The notes: generated by a model from the letters alone, not told the origin. 64,000 bases of DNA from Acetatifactor sp. (GCA_024693365.1 JAILLF010000007.1:1-64000), one strand, 5' to 3'; numbered from the stretch's first letter, positions 25,817 to 34,956 are shown. Numbers and translations are program-made.

Positions 25817-27649
25817 TTACAAAATACTTTTTAGCTTTGCCGTCTCTTCCTCAATTACTTTCTTGTCAATGCGTTGGAACAGAATTTCCGTCGCTGGCAG
25901 GGCATGGCCTGCGGGAATGTCATGGACTTCCCACGTCAGGTCCGTGCCTAGCCAGCGGCTTATTTTTTCTGAAGAAAAGGGCAGGAACGGAGCCAGCAGG
26001 GCGGAGAGATTTGCTATGATTTGGACGCACTGGAAGATGGTGTTCTCACATTTTGCAGGATCCGCCGTCCTTGTGATCCAAGGCTGCTCGGCATCAAAGT
26101 ATTTATTTGCGAAGTGAACGAATTCAAAAATCTCGCGGATCGCGTCCCGGAAGGCGCCGGCCTCGATCTGTTTGCCGACGGAGGCATACAGATTTTTCAA
26201 CCGTGCGAGAATCGTTGGATCCGCGTCTTGCAGAGTTTCGCCACGGGCTGGAGGAATGCATGTTTCTTCCGGAGTCAGTGATTCGCCCGTAAGATGGCTG
26301 GACGGCACGATTCCGTCGTAATACTTTGTTACAAACGCAAGCGTCCGATTGACAAAGTTTCCGTAGGCGCCAAGCAGTTCACTGTTATGGCTTAGCACGT
26401 AATCATTCCACGAGAAATCCGCGTCCCTCTTTTCAGGGCCGTTTGCTAGGAAGTAGTAGCGAATGGAATCCGCGTCAAACTGGTCAAGTAAGTCCTTCAG
26501 CCAAATGGCGTAGTTGCGGCTGGTGGAAATCTTCCGGCCCTCGAGAGTGCAATATTCACTGGAAATAATGCGGTCTGGCAGACGCCAGCCTTCCCCGTTC
26601 GCGATCAGGAGCGCGGGCAGAATGATGGTATGGAAGGGGATGTTGTCCTTTCCGTGTACGTAATAATGAATGGACTCAGGATCCTTGGAATCCCACAGCG
26701 ACGCGTACTCCTCCCTTGCGCGCCCGGCGGCTTCATCTGCTGACGGCGCCGCCACGTCTGTCGGCAGTTCCGCAGAAGTTTCAGACGGCGCCGCCACGTC
26801 TGTCGGCAGTTCTGCTGAAGTTCCAGACGGCGCCGCAGCGCAGGCCTTCTTAACTGCAACCTCGCTTGCGGAAAGATATCCCAGCACGTTCTCCGCCCAG
26901 ATATAGATGGTTTTGTTCTCGTACCCCTCTTTTGGTACGGGGATGCCCCATTCCAGGTCCCTCGTCAGGGCACGGTCGCGAAGGCCTTCGGAGATATACT
27001 TGTTTGTGAAGGCGATGGCGTTTTTGCGCCATTCGGTGTGCCTGTCGACCAAGTCCTTCAGTTCCTTCTCAAGCTTTGAAATTGCGATATAGAGATGCTT
27101 GGAGAGCTTGAACTGAATGGGGTTGCCGCAGACGGCGCAAACGGGCCGCTCAAGATTTTCGGGTTCCAAAACCGTTCCACACTCGTCGCACTGGTCGCCC
27201 CTTGCGGGAGCGCCGCACTTTGGACAAAGCCCCGTGACAAACCGGTCCGCGAGGAAGGTGTTGCAGCATTCGCAAAAGGCCTGCGGAGACTCCTTTTCGT
27301 AAAAGTACGGGCTCTCATAAAGCTTTTTGTGAAATCTTTGGATAAAATCAATATGCTCGCGCGAGGAAGTCTTGGTATAGCAATCATAGCTGAATCCAAG
27401 CCTTTCAAAGCACTCCGTAAATTCTTCGTGATAATGGTCGCTGATCTCGCGCGGCGTTTTTCCTTCCTGCTTTGCGCGGATCGCCACGGGCGTTCCGTGA
27501 CAGTCACTTCCTGAAACAAACCATACCTGATCACCGGCGGCGCGATGATATCTTGCCAGCACGTCTCCCGGCAGAAGTCCTGCCACGTGTCCAATGTGTA
27601 AAGATCCGTTTGCATAAGGCCATGCCCCGCCAATTAAAATTTTTCTCAT
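25817..27649 (-). CDS. metG: Methionyl-tRNA synthetase, variant type with insertion
   Basis: Class I synthetase charging tRNA-Met. The product of about 610 residues has HIGH at 18-21 in GSLHIGHVAG. A four-cysteine zinc region runs from about 125 to 175 (CECCNTFLADRFVTGLCPKCG, then CDECGTV and CAVCG). The KMSKS loop is in the variant form GRKISTSR near 371-378. A C-terminal tRNA-binding (Trbd) domain is missing. Residues about 272-303 are a low-complexity insertion made of two 14-residue repeats containing TSAELPTDVAAPS. The ATG at 27649 follows AGAGGTGG. Its long leader carries a Met T-box. Confidence 0.95.
   Translation of the reverse strand: MRKILIGGAWPYANGSLHIGHVAGLLPGDVLARYHRAAGDQVWFVSGSDCHGTPVAIRAKQEGKTPREISDHYHEEFTECFERLGFSYDCYTKTSSREHIDFIQRFHKKLYESPYFYEKESPQAFCECCNTFLADRFVTGLCPKCGAPARGDQCDECGTVLEPENLERPVCAVCGNPIQFKLSKHLYIAISKLEKELKDLVDRHTEWRKNAIAFTNKYISEGLRDRALTRDLEWGIPVPKEGYENKTIYIWAENVLGYLSASEVAVKKACAAAPSGTSAELPTDVAAPSETSAELPTDVAAPSADEAAGRAREEYASLWDSKDPESIHYYVHGKDNIPFHTIILPALLIANGEGWRLPDRIISSEYCTLEGRKISTSRNYAIWLKDLLDQFDADSIRYYFLANGPEKRDADFSWNDYVLSHNSELLGAYGNFVNRTLAFVTKYYDGIVPSSHLTGESLTPEETCIPPARGETLQDADPTILARLKNLYASVGKQIEAGAFRDAIREIFEFVHFANKYFDAEQPWITRTADPAKCENTIFQCVQIIANLSALLAPFLPFSSEKISRWLGTDLTWEVHDIPAGHALPATEILFQRIDKKVIEEETAKLKSIL
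26742..26836 (-). repeat. 42-base tandem repeat inside metG
   Basis: Two complete 42-base units start at 26742 and 26784, followed by a partial third at 26826-26836, each opening with GACGGCGCCGC on the plus strand. They are in frame and encode the Ala/Pro/Ser/Thr-rich loop of MetG. Confidence 0.88.
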
Positions 27650-27715
27650 AAATATCCACCTCTTTCCATTCAATTTAGGGTTAACAGCGTGTTGCGGTAA
27701 CTTGACTCTTTTTTT

Positions 27716-28018
27716 GCATCAAAAAAGCCCTCCTCTCTGAAAATTTCTTTTCAGGGACGAGAGCTTACGCTTCGCGGTACCACCCTAAATTTACCGTCAC
27801 CTCGCGGTAACGGCCTTATCAGCTACGGACGAGAAATGGCTCATCGATAGCCTGTCACGATAACGGGTGAACCCGTCGCAGCCTTGGCAAGCACGTTGCT
27901 TCGGTGCGCAGCTCCGAGACCATTTTCAGCAGTTCCTTCCGCGTCCGTTCTCACCATGCCGGACTCTCTGTGCCGTATCTAACCGCTTACTCTTCTCTTC
28001 ATTGCCTTTTTGGATATT
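27716..28018 (-). promoter_or_regulatory. Met-specific T-box leader of metG
   Basis: On the minus strand the leader has the T-box signature TTAGGGTGGTACCGCG (27773-27788), the conserved CGTCCCT, and a terminator hairpin ending in a T-run at 27721-27726. Upstream in Stem I, GAAAATGGTCTCGGAG places ATG at 27921-27923 as specifier codon, matching methionine and the gene it precedes. Uncharged tRNA-Met should stabilise the antiterminator and turn metG on. Confidence 0.93.
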
Positions 28019-28024
28019 GAAAAT

Positions 28025-28053
28025 AACATACTACGTGATTTCGCGTACGTCAA
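28025..28053 (-). promoter_or_regulatory. Sigma-A promoter for metG
   Basis: Minus-strand TTGACG (28048-28053), 17-base spacer, TATGTT (28025-28030), just upstream of the T-box Stem I. Confidence 0.75.
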
Positions 28054-28125
28054 CGTTTTTTTTATGAGACGGATGAATGGATCGTCAGATGCATGATAAG
28101 GGGCCGTATCACGCGCAATATCATA

Positions 28126-28154
28126 TTGTCATGGCGCAGTCCCCGTGATAAAAT
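28126..28154 (+). promoter_or_regulatory. Sigma-A promoter for the zinc-ribbon/C11 peptidase cluster
   Basis: TTGTCA (28126-28131), 17-base spacer, TAAAAT (28149-28154). The spacer contains GCGCAGTCCCC, also present in the dnaK-dnaJ gap. Between this and the metG promoter (28054-28125) nothing else is seen. Confidence 0.7.
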
Positions 28155-28205
28155 ATACTAAATTGGACTACTATGGTTTCTTGGAAATACTATGAGGAAT
28201 TCAGA

Positions 28206-29501
28206 ATGCAAGAGAATTTTCGGTGCCCGGGCTGTGAAGCGACAATGGAATATTATCCCCAAACAGGTAAAATGTATTGTCCCTACTGCGGCATTACGAT
28301 GACGGTTGAGGAGCTGAAGGCCGCCCAGTATAATGCCGTTGCGGAGAAAGCGATCGATTTGGACCCGTGGGATAAAATGATGGGTCATCCCGATGAGGAC
28401 GGATACTTAATGCCCTCGGATGACGTACGACTTGTCAAGCGGTTTAAGGAGAATAAATGGCGCAATGCAAAGATGAAAATGCAGATTTTGCACTGCCGGT
28501 CCTGTGGCGCGGAGATGGTGATGAACGAGATGGAATCGGCATCCTTCTGTGCTTACTGTGGCCAGCCCGCGATCGTTTTGGACCGCGTTGACGAGTGCTT
28601 AGAGCCGGATCGCATGATACCGTTTAAGGTCTCAAAGACAGATGCGGAAGCGGTCATGAAAAAGAAGCTTAGGCCGACAAAAAGCTTTTTTGTCCCGAAG
28701 GAATTAAAAGATCTGGAAGTGGACAGAATCATCGGCATCTATGTTCCCTACTGGATGTTTGACATATACTACGGGGATGATCAATATTGGAAGTACACGT
28801 TTCAGGAAAACCGTGAAACGCTTGTGCGATACAGCCACAGAATCGGAGACTGCGAGTATTCAAACATCGGCATCGACGGCTCCACAAAATTCTGCGACGC
28901 ATTGTCCCAGCGCTTGGAACCGTATTTCTTCGACGAGGCGGTAGCGTTTGATCCCAGATATCTCTCCGGATTTTACGCTGACCGGTTCGACTTGGACGGA
29001 GACAGGGGAGAGCAGCTGGCGATGGACCTGGCGAAGGAAAAATTTGACGAGGCAATGAAGGAAACCTTGGAATATCAAGAGGCCACGCTGTGTTATACCA
29101 ATTCCACCCATTACGTGAAAAAGCGAGAGTATGTCCTTTTGCCCGCCTGGTTTTTTGTATTTGGACATGAAGGGAAGTTCTATAACGTTTTGATGAACGG
29201 TCAGACGGGAAAGATGGTGGGAGCCCTGCCATATGACAAGAAAAAAGCGTATTTGACGTTTGGGGTTTTGACGGCCCTTTTGAGTGCAGTTTTGGCACCG
29301 GCATTGGCCATGGTTTTGAATTTGATTTTGAGCATTGACTTACATTGGATATTAAAAGTGTTTCCGATTGGCTTGACGATTGCCGGTTGTTTCGCTCTTT
29401 GGCTGATGGTGGTCAGAAAGTATGAAAAGCTACAGGACCAAATGGTCATGATCACTTCTTTGGAGACGAAGGAGTATGCAACGGAAAGGCAGGAACGATG
29501 A
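28206..29501 (+). CDS. Zinc-ribbon membrane protein of unknown function
   Basis: About 431 residues. Two zinc ribbons open the protein: CPGCEATMEYYPQTGKMYCPYC at about 8-29 and CRSCGAEM with CAYCGQP near 90-115. A soluble middle region follows (IIGIYVPYWMFDIYYGDDQYW), and two membrane helices stand near 350-405 before a cytoplasmic tail. Such proteins are sometimes auto-named helicase-like only because of the ribbons; nothing here supports that. The ATG at 28206 with GAGGAA 7 bases upstream is preferred to one at 28173. It overlaps the next gene by four bases. Confidence 0.72.
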   Translation: MQENFRCPGCEATMEYYPQTGKMYCPYCGITMTVEELKAAQYNAVAEKAIDLDPWDKMMGHPDEDGYLMPSDDVRLVKRFKENKWRNAKMKMQILHCRSCGAEMVMNEMESASFCAYCGQPAIVLDRVDECLEPDRMIPFKVSKTDAEAVMKKKLRPTKSFFVPKELKDLEVDRIIGIYVPYWMFDIYYGDDQYWKYTFQENRETLVRYSHRIGDCEYSNIGIDGSTKFCDALSQRLEPYFFDEAVAFDPRYLSGFYADRFDLDGDRGEQLAMDLAKEKFDEAMKETLEYQEATLCYTNSTHYVKKREYVLLPAWFFVFGHEGKFYNVLMNGQTGKMVGALPYDKKKAYLTFGVLTALLSAVLAPALAMVLNLILSIDLHWILKVFPIGLTIAGCFALWLMVVRKYEKLQDQMVMITSLETKEYATERQER

Positions 29502-29758
29502 TGGGTTACGTGCTTGGAGTTCTTTTTGGAATTGCGATCGCGGCAGGCTTTGCAGGCAGCATCACCATTTCCATGATCAGAAAATCAAATGATTTTGGAA
29601 ATCGTAAAGCGCCGCTTAGGGATTTTGGGCATTTGGAGATAATTGAGATGGAAGACGGAATGCATTCCATTCGCGTGGCACCTGAGCGAGGGATCATGAC
29701 GTTGGCGGAGAGACGCAGAAAAGTCATCTTTGAAAACGAGCAGGACGGAGTGAAATAA
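29498..29758 (+). CDS. Small single-span membrane protein
   Basis: This 86-residue protein has one N-terminal hydrophobic helix (YVLGVLFGIAIAAGFAGSI) and a charged cytoplasmic tail ending VIFENEQDGVK. It was not recognised. ATGA overlap with the zinc-ribbon gene and an 18-base gap before the peptidase gene imply one operon. It may be an adaptor between the two larger proteins, which is only a guess from position. Confidence 0.7.
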   Translation: MMGYVLGVLFGIAIAAGFAGSITISMIRKSNDFGNRKAPLRDFGHLEIIEMEDGMHSIRVAPERGIMTLAERRRKVIFENEQDGVK

Positions 29759-29775
29759 AAAGCGAGGTAAAAGAC

Positions 29776-32133
29776 ATGGACAACAGACCAAGTTCAAGAA
29801 AGAAAAACGTCATTGGAGGCAGCGGCACCGTCCGTAAGCGTGGCAGCGGTTTGGGAACTGGCCCCGTGGGGACTACCGGCGGAAGAAGGTCTTCCGGCGG
29901 TTACGGTTCTTCTGGCGGTGGCAGCTACGGGAGTGGATCCTCAGGCGGCGGATATCCATCCGGCGGCATGGGTGGAAAGCTGATTGGGATTGTAGTGGTT
30001 GTCGTTATTTTCTTTGTGGGAATGAAGCTCATGTCGGGTGGCGGTGGAATTTCGAGCATTTTGAACACCGTGACGGGCGGCGGCAACGCGGCAAGCATTC
30101 TGACGGATCTGACAAATGGCGCAGGCAACGTTGCGGACGAATTCCAGATCGGTTCCCAGGGCACCGGCAACTGGCAGCTGAGCTCTGCCAACCTCAACAC
30201 CAAAGTGGCGACGGGATCCCGCGAAAAGTATACGGAAATCCTTGGCGATGGAAAAGACGTTGTCACGCTGATGGTGTATCTGTGCGGCACGGACCTTGAG
30301 TCAAGGGGAGGCATGGCGACCTCTGACCTTCAGGAGATGATGAAGGCGAAGTTTGGCAGCAATGTGAACCTGATCGTCTACACCGGCGGATGCAAACGCT
30401 GGAAAAACAACGTTATCAGCAATGACAAGAACCAGATCTATCAGATCAAGGATGGAAAGCTGGTCTGCCTTGAAAAGGACATGGGCAATGCGGCAATGAC
30501 AAAGCCGGAAACCCTGACCAAATTTATCAATTATTGTTCGAAAAATTATCCCGCCAACAGAAACGCGCTGATCTTCTGGGATCACGGCGGCGGTTCCCTG
30601 TCGGGCTACGGCCATGACGAAAAGAACGCAGCCAGCGGCTCCATGAGTCTGGCAGAGATTGACAGTGCCTTGAAGGACGCAGGCATCCGGTATGATTTTA
30701 TCGGTTTTGACGCTTGCCTGATGGCAACTTATGAGACGGCCGTAATGCTGTCGGATTATGCGGACTACCTGATCGCATCCGAGGAGACGGAGCCGGGCGT
30801 GGGCTGGTATTACGTGAACTGGCTGACGGCACTTGGAAAGAACACGTCCCTGCCGACCATTGAGATTGGCAAGATGATCGTCGATGATTTTGTCGAGGTT
30901 TGTGACAGAAGATGTAATGGCCAGAAGACGACGCTCTCCGTGGTTGACCTTGCGGAGTTTAGCAATACCGTGCCGGGAAAGATGAGCGCGTTCTCTTCCT
31001 CCATGAGTAAGCTCATTCAGAATAACGAATATCAGACGGTTTCTGACGCGAGACATAACACCAGGGAATTTGCACAGTCCTCCAAGATCGATCAGATCGA
31101 TCTGGTGCATCTCGCCCAGAACTTAAACAGTGCGGAAGGAAAGCAACTGGCCAGCGCCGTGCTGGAGGCCGTAAAATATAACAGAACTTCCTCGAACATG
31201 ACCCATGCCAACGGCATTTCCATCTATTTCCCGTATAAAAAGTCAGGAAAAGTGGATACTGCCGTGAAGGAGTATCAGCAGATCGGCATGGATTCGGAGT
31301 ATACGAAGTGCATTAAGGAATTTGCCAACGTGAACTATGCGGGACAGGCAAATGCGGTTTCGGCCGGCAGCGGCACGGGCTCTGCCATCGGTTCGCCGCT
31401 CGCTTCCCTGCTTGGAGGCCTGCTTACCGGCTCGACGACCACCAGTGCGCCCAGCGACTGGACGCAGACGCCGCAGATCCAGAATTACGTAAGCAATAAC
31501 TCCCTGGATGCTTCCAACCTTACCTGGAAGAAGGATTCTGACGGAAAACAAAAGATCATGCTCTCCGAGCAACAGTGGAAGCTCGTTCAGGACGTGGATC
31601 TGAACGTGTTTGTGGATGACGGGGAAGGCTATATCGATCTTGGACTGGATAACGTGTTCCAGTTGGATTCCAAGGAAAATCTTATTGGAGAATATGACGG
31701 CACCTGGCTTTCCATTGACGGACAGATCGTGGCATATTATCATCTGGATACCGTGGAGGAAGGGAGTCATTATTCCGTCACCGGTTACGTTCCCGTGATG
31801 ATCAATGGCACGCGCTCCGAGCTGATCCTTGTGTTTGACGATGCGAGACCGAATGGTTACATTGCCGGTGCGCGCGAGGTATACCAGAGCGGAGAGGTAC
31901 AGGTGGAGCCGAAAAACCTGATTGAGCTGAAGAAGGGTGATCAGCTGGACTTCCTGTGCGACTATTATACTTACCGCGGAGAGTACAAAGACACCTATTA
32001 TCTGGGCGATCCCATGACTTTTGACGGCAGTGCCGAGATTGGCAACATTATGATCAGAGGATCAAAAGTTTCCGTGACTTACCGATTTACGGACATTTAT
32101 CAGCAAACCTATTGGACTCCGGTGTTGCCTTGA
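29776..32133 (+). CDS. Clostripain-family (C11) cysteine peptidase, membrane anchored
   Basis: The 785-residue protein has a basic, Gly/Ser-rich N-terminus (1-65), one membrane segment (LIGIVVVVVIFFVGMKLM), then a C11 peptidase domain. DVVTLMVYLCGTDLESRGG opens the caspase-like fold. The catalytic dyad is H270 in WDHGGG and C314 in GFDACLMA. After about residue 530 a Gly/Ser/Thr-rich linker leads to a C-terminal beta-rich domain. The topology puts the peptidase outside the cell if the N-terminus is cytoplasmic. Clostripains cleave after Arg or Lys; specificity here is unknown. Confidence 0.88.
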   Translation: MDNRPSSRKKNVIGGSGTVRKRGSGLGTGPVGTTGGRRSSGGYGSSGGGSYGSGSSGGGYPSGGMGGKLIGIVVVVVIFFVGMKLMSGGGGISSILNTVTGGGNAASILTDLTNGAGNVADEFQIGSQGTGNWQLSSANLNTKVATGSREKYTEILGDGKDVVTLMVYLCGTDLESRGGMATSDLQEMMKAKFGSNVNLIVYTGGCKRWKNNVISNDKNQIYQIKDGKLVCLEKDMGNAAMTKPETLTKFINYCSKNYPANRNALIFWDHGGGSLSGYGHDEKNAASGSMSLAEIDSALKDAGIRYDFIGFDACLMATYETAVMLSDYADYLIASEETEPGVGWYYVNWLTALGKNTSLPTIEIGKMIVDDFVEVCDRRCNGQKTTLSVVDLAEFSNTVPGKMSAFSSSMSKLIQNNEYQTVSDARHNTREFAQSSKIDQIDLVHLAQNLNSAEGKQLASAVLEAVKYNRTSSNMTHANGISIYFPYKKSGKVDTAVKEYQQIGMDSEYTKCIKEFANVNYAGQANAVSAGSGTGSAIGSPLASLLGGLLTGSTTTSAPSDWTQTPQIQNYVSNNSLDASNLTWKKDSDGKQKIMLSEQQWKLVQDVDLNVFVDDGEGYIDLGLDNVFQLDSKENLIGEYDGTWLSIDGQIVAYYHLDTVEEGSHYSVTGYVPVMINGTRSELILVFDDARPNGYIAGAREVYQSGEVQVEPKNLIELKKGDQLDFLCDYYTYRGEYKDTYYLGDPMTFDGSAEIGNIMIRGSKVSVTYRFTDIYQQTYWTPVLP

Positions 32134-32176
32134 ATCCGACAAGTTTTCGGAATTCATTAAATTTTTCTGTAATTAC

Positions 32177-32205
32177 TTGAACAAAAGGGCAAAGTATTAT
32201 ATAAT
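32177..32205 (+). promoter_or_regulatory. Sigma-A promoter upstream of 32252
   Basis: TTGAAC (32177-32182), 17-base spacer, TATAAT (32200-32205), 47 bases before the start codon. Confidence 0.78.
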
Positions 32206-32251
32206 TAGCAACAGAAGAGGGGAAGAGTTAGTTAGTTTTGGGAGGTATTCT

Positions 32252-32569
32252 ATGATCGTACGTGGAATTATTTGTGAGCCCGGAAAGCCTCCGATGGAAG
32301 CGGAGGTCGACACCACCCGTTTGGGGGCAGTCATGGGAGACAACCGTTTGCTGCTTAGACCCTTTAAGGACAGAAACGTTGGAGTGGTGGTAAGTGAAAA
32401 CTATGCGGACGACAGCACTGGATTAGAGTTTAACCGAAGTGTTGGCGGATTATTTAAGAGCGTTACAATTTACGGCATCATGTTTGTGGCCAGCCTGGAC
32501 GTGGATGGTTCCCTGCTTCCGCTCAATGACCAGCAGATCAAGCTCTACATGAAACAACTATCCAGATAA
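32252..32569 (+). CDS. Small protein, possibly DUF3846-like
   Basis: The 105-residue soluble protein begins MIVRGIICEPGKPPMEAEVD. Opening with 'VEPGKxP' followed by a beta-rich stretch and a late GSLLPLNDQQIKLYM resembles the DUF3846 family, but the match is loose. The start at 32252 is supported by GGGAGG; the upstream in-frame extension overlaps the promoter and is rejected. It stands alone, between a promoter and a REP-like element plus terminator. Function unknown. Confidence 0.68.
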   Translation: MIVRGIICEPGKPPMEAEVDTTRLGAVMGDNRLLLRPFKDRNVGVVVSENYADDSTGLEFNRSVGGLFKSVTIYGIMFVASLDVDGSLLPLNDQQIKLYMKQLSR

Positions 32570-32599
32570 CGTGTCACGGGGACGTGCCTACTGACACGT
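32569..32599 (+). repeat. REP-like palindromic element, second copy
   Basis: ACGTGTCA (32569-32576) is inverted at TGACACGT (32592-32599). The stretch from 32573 agrees with the reverse complement of the dnaJ terminator element in the pattern GTCAYGGGGACGTGY then CTRYTGACACGT. It starts within the stop codon of the preceding gene. Confidence 0.78.
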
Positions 32600-32616
32600 A
32601 AACATAAAGGATTTAT

Positions 32617-32645
32617 GCGGGTGATGAAAATCACCCGCTTTTTTT
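32617..32645 (+). terminator. Intrinsic terminator
   Basis: GCGGGTGAT (32617-32625), GAAA loop, ATCACCCGC (32630-32638), then seven T. It ends the 32252 transcription unit. Confidence 0.92.
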
Positions 32646-32719
32646 GTGCCTTTTTTTGCGTGATGTGGCCGTTAAAAAATATTTACGAAAATAAATTATC
32701 GAATTACGATAAAAATGTA

Positions 32720-32748
32720 TTGACATTCGAATCAAGACATGATATTGT
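32720..32748 (+). promoter_or_regulatory. Sigma-A promoter for the 32802 membrane-protein cluster
   Basis: TTGACA (32720-32725), 17-base spacer, TATTGT (32743-32748), in an AT-rich stretch about 54 bases before the start. Confidence 0.75.
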
Positions 32749-32801
32749 TAGCTCGATGAGATTCTGTGATGAGAGCACGTGCGTGGCAGGAGGTGAATGA
32801 T

Positions 32802-33398
32802 GTGGAAGATAAGGAACGAAAAGTTTTTCATCGTGACGTCATCCGTCTTCTTTTGATCCTGTTTGGCTTATTAATCGTGTATGGTTATCTGTCATTTACC
32901 GTGTCTGCCATTCATGACTATTCGCGTGATGATCTTTCGTCTTACTTGCCCGCAAGATGGCGATCCGTGATTTTTGCGTGTTTTCTTTTCTTCGCCAGAG
33001 TCATTCTTTTTTGCTTGGCAGCCAGAATGGATGATGGTGGAAAAATCTATAAGGTGGGAACGAGGATCCTTCAAGGCTTTTATGCCGAGTTAGGCATTCT
33101 GATGATCGTTCTCCTCGCGCTGATCACAAATGGCCGGTATCATAGTGAAACCATTCAGCATTTTTGCGAGTTTATGGAAATATTGGCATTCCTTGCAATT
33201 TCGCAGGGAATGATCCAAAGAATCGCTCATAACGTTTTTGGAATGATACGTTTGTTGATGCGCGACAAATATGGAGCGTTTGAACCATATATTCTTAGGA
33301 TGATTTTTTATGCAATCATCTTGTACAAGAATCATGAGATAGGAAGTCATTGGTTTTTTGCATGGCTTCGAACGTTCCCGAAAATGATTGGACGGTAA
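32802..33398 (+). CDS. Integral membrane protein of unknown function
   Basis: About 198 residues with four to five hydrophobic segments (LLLILFGLLIVYGYLSF; VIFACFLFFARVILFCLA; LGILMIVLLALI and others). It was not recognised. The GTG at 32802 is chosen for the AGGAGG 8 bases upstream; an in-frame ATG at 32766 would add 12 residues with no site. AT content is higher than in the housekeeping genes. It is first of a run of small membrane proteins and likely co-transcribed with 33429. Confidence 0.68.
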   Translation: MEDKERKVFHRDVIRLLLILFGLLIVYGYLSFTVSAIHDYSRDDLSSYLPARWRSVIFACFLFFARVILFCLAARMDDGGKIYKVGTRILQGFYAELGILMIVLLALITNGRYHSETIQHFCEFMEILAFLAISQGMIQRIAHNVFGMIRLLMRDKYGAFEPYILRMIFYAIILYKNHEIGSHWFFAWLRTFPKMIGR

Positions 33399-33428
33399 AT
33401 AAAGACGGAAAAACTGGAAAGGGTTTCT

Positions 33429-34034
33429 ATGGATGGGAAAAAATGGATCATAAATAGTCTAAGAATCCTTTGCGTCGTGGTGTTTATGGGTGTGTTCCTT
33501 ATTTCCTTTGCGGAATGCGCTGGAATGTTTGGCCAATGGGGTTTTGGTAATCCGAAAACCATGACGGAAAAAGAAAAAAAACAATATGCCAACGTTGTCC
33601 TGATGCCGGAATTATCCAATTGTCTGGAGCGATATAGTACGATGCGGCGTCACACGGGAGAATTTAAATACGCAATGCGCGTGTCGATGGAGACCTATTC
33701 CTACGGAAGCGTGGAAGAAATGTGCAATGCATTGCCCGAAGGATGTCGGGAAGGGATTCTTGCAACGTTGAAAAGCGCCCAATATGATGAAGATACTGAT
33801 CTTGCGGATAAGCGAATGAAGTATTACGTGGTTTACAGTGATTTGGGGTATATGAGTGAAGAAAACGGTAAACTTCCGCTTGTAAGTGAACTTGACATAG
33901 ATCAGGAATACCAGGAACTTGAGCGGAAAATCACGGAGATATGCTATCAAGTTTTGGAGTACGAGGATGGAAGCTATCGTTTCCTGATATGGTTTGAATA
34001 TTTATTATGCAATCTTGAAACTGTAAATGAATGA
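33429..34034 (+). CDS. Membrane-anchored protein of unknown function
   Basis: 201 residues: an N-terminal hydrophobic segment (ILCVVVFMGVFLISFAECAG), which may be a signal anchor, then a helical soluble domain of about 165 residues rich in Glu and Tyr. No family is recognised. It starts 30 bases after the preceding membrane gene and ends four bases past the first possible codon of the next open frame, so the genes are tightly packed. Confidence 0.66.
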   Translation: MDGKKWIINSLRILCVVVFMGVFLISFAECAGMFGQWGFGNPKTMTEKEKKQYANVVLMPELSNCLERYSTMRRHTGEFKYAMRVSMETYSYGSVEEMCNALPEGCREGILATLKSAQYDEDTDLADKRMKYYVVYSDLGYMSEENGKLPLVSELDIDQEYQELERKITEICYQVLEYEDGSYRFLIWFEYLLCNLETVNE

Positions 34035-34063
34035 AAAACAAAAATATAAACCGGGAGGTAGTT

Positions 34064-34543
34064 ATGGAACAGAAAACTTTTGCAAATCTAGTGAAAATTG
34101 TAATCATCGGCGCGGGGATCTTTGGCTTGTTCATTTGCTTCTACGTATTTCCGGCATGTGGGCAGATCTTCACAAACATGTATCCGGAATTCTCTTATGC
34201 GTATTGGCCTTGGCTAATCTTTTTGTGGATTTGCTCCATTCCCTGCTTCTGCGTTCTGGTATTTGGATGGCAGATTGCGACCAACATCGGAAAAGACAAA
34301 TCCTTTTCCTTTACGAATGCGAATCTGTTGAAGTGGGTGGCTTGGATGGCGGCTGGAGACAGTGCCGTGTTTTTCGGTGGCAACGTCATTTTGCTCTTCT
34401 GTAACATGAATCATCCCGGCATTCTTTTTGCATCCATGATCGTTGTATTTGCAGGCATTGCGATCACGGTGGCTGCGGCCTGTCTCTCTCACCTGGTGCG
34501 AAAGGCTGCCGTTTTACAGGAACAAAGCGACCTGACAATTTAA
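34064..34543 (+). CDS. DUF2975 family membrane protein
   Basis: About 159 residues with four predicted helices. The DUF2975 layout is visible: FVLIKIVIIGAGIFG-like first helix (as VKIVIIGAGIFGLFICF), a long second, the polar GKDKSFSFTNANLLKWVAW loop and two more helices. Members are typically paired with a small XRE-type regulator, which is present here 73 bases downstream. The ATG at 34064 follows GGGAGG. The cellular role is unknown. Confidence 0.8.
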   Translation: MEQKTFANLVKIVIIGAGIFGLFICFYVFPACGQIFTNMYPEFSYAYWPWLIFLWICSIPCFCVLVFGWQIATNIGKDKSFSFTNANLLKWVAWMAAGDSAVFFGGNVILLFCNMNHPGILFASMIVVFAGIAITVAAACLSHLVRKAAVLQEQSDLTI

Positions 34544-34616
34544 GCAGCCATTAAAATGCAAGAAACCATTACTTGTTGAGATTGCGCAGAGATCTGCGTG
34601 AAGAAGGGAGAACGCC

Positions 34617-34871
34617 GTGGAAGAGGAATTGAGAGAAGAATTAAATGAATTGAACGGAAATATCGTATTTAACATAGACGTGATGCTGGCAAAGAGAAAG
34701 ATGAGCGTGGGTGAGCTGGCAAACCGCGTGGGGATCACGCTTGCAAACATGTCGATCTTAAAGACGGGAAAGGCGAAAGCCATCAAAGTATCAACGCTTG
34801 CAAAGCTTTGTGATGCGCTTGATTGCCAGCCGGGAGATTTATTGGAATACAAGCCGAAAGACGAAAAGTAA
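34617..34871 (+). CDS. XRE-family regulator of the YozG type
   Basis: This 84-residue helix-turn-helix protein contains NIDVMLAKRKMSVGELANRVG and TLAKLCDALDCQPGDLLEY. The last phrase is the hallmark of the short YozG-like XRE group that accompanies DUF2975 membrane proteins. GTG start with GAAGGGAG upstream. It presumably regulates its own DUF2975 operon, as inferred from the conserved pairing. Confidence 0.85.
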   Translation: MEEELREELNELNGNIVFNIDVMLAKRKMSVGELANRVGITLANMSILKTGKAKAIKVSTLAKLCDALDCQPGDLLEYKPKDEK

Positions 34872-34956
34872 TACTTAACCGTGCGGCAGACTGCGTGCCC
34901 GGAACGTACGCGGATTGCGGATCATGCCATGACTGTATGGTAAGGAGGAAAGGACT

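Noticed and set aside
32615..32800. 61-codon frame starting at 32615
   Set aside because: It overlaps a strong terminator and the next promoter; no RBS.
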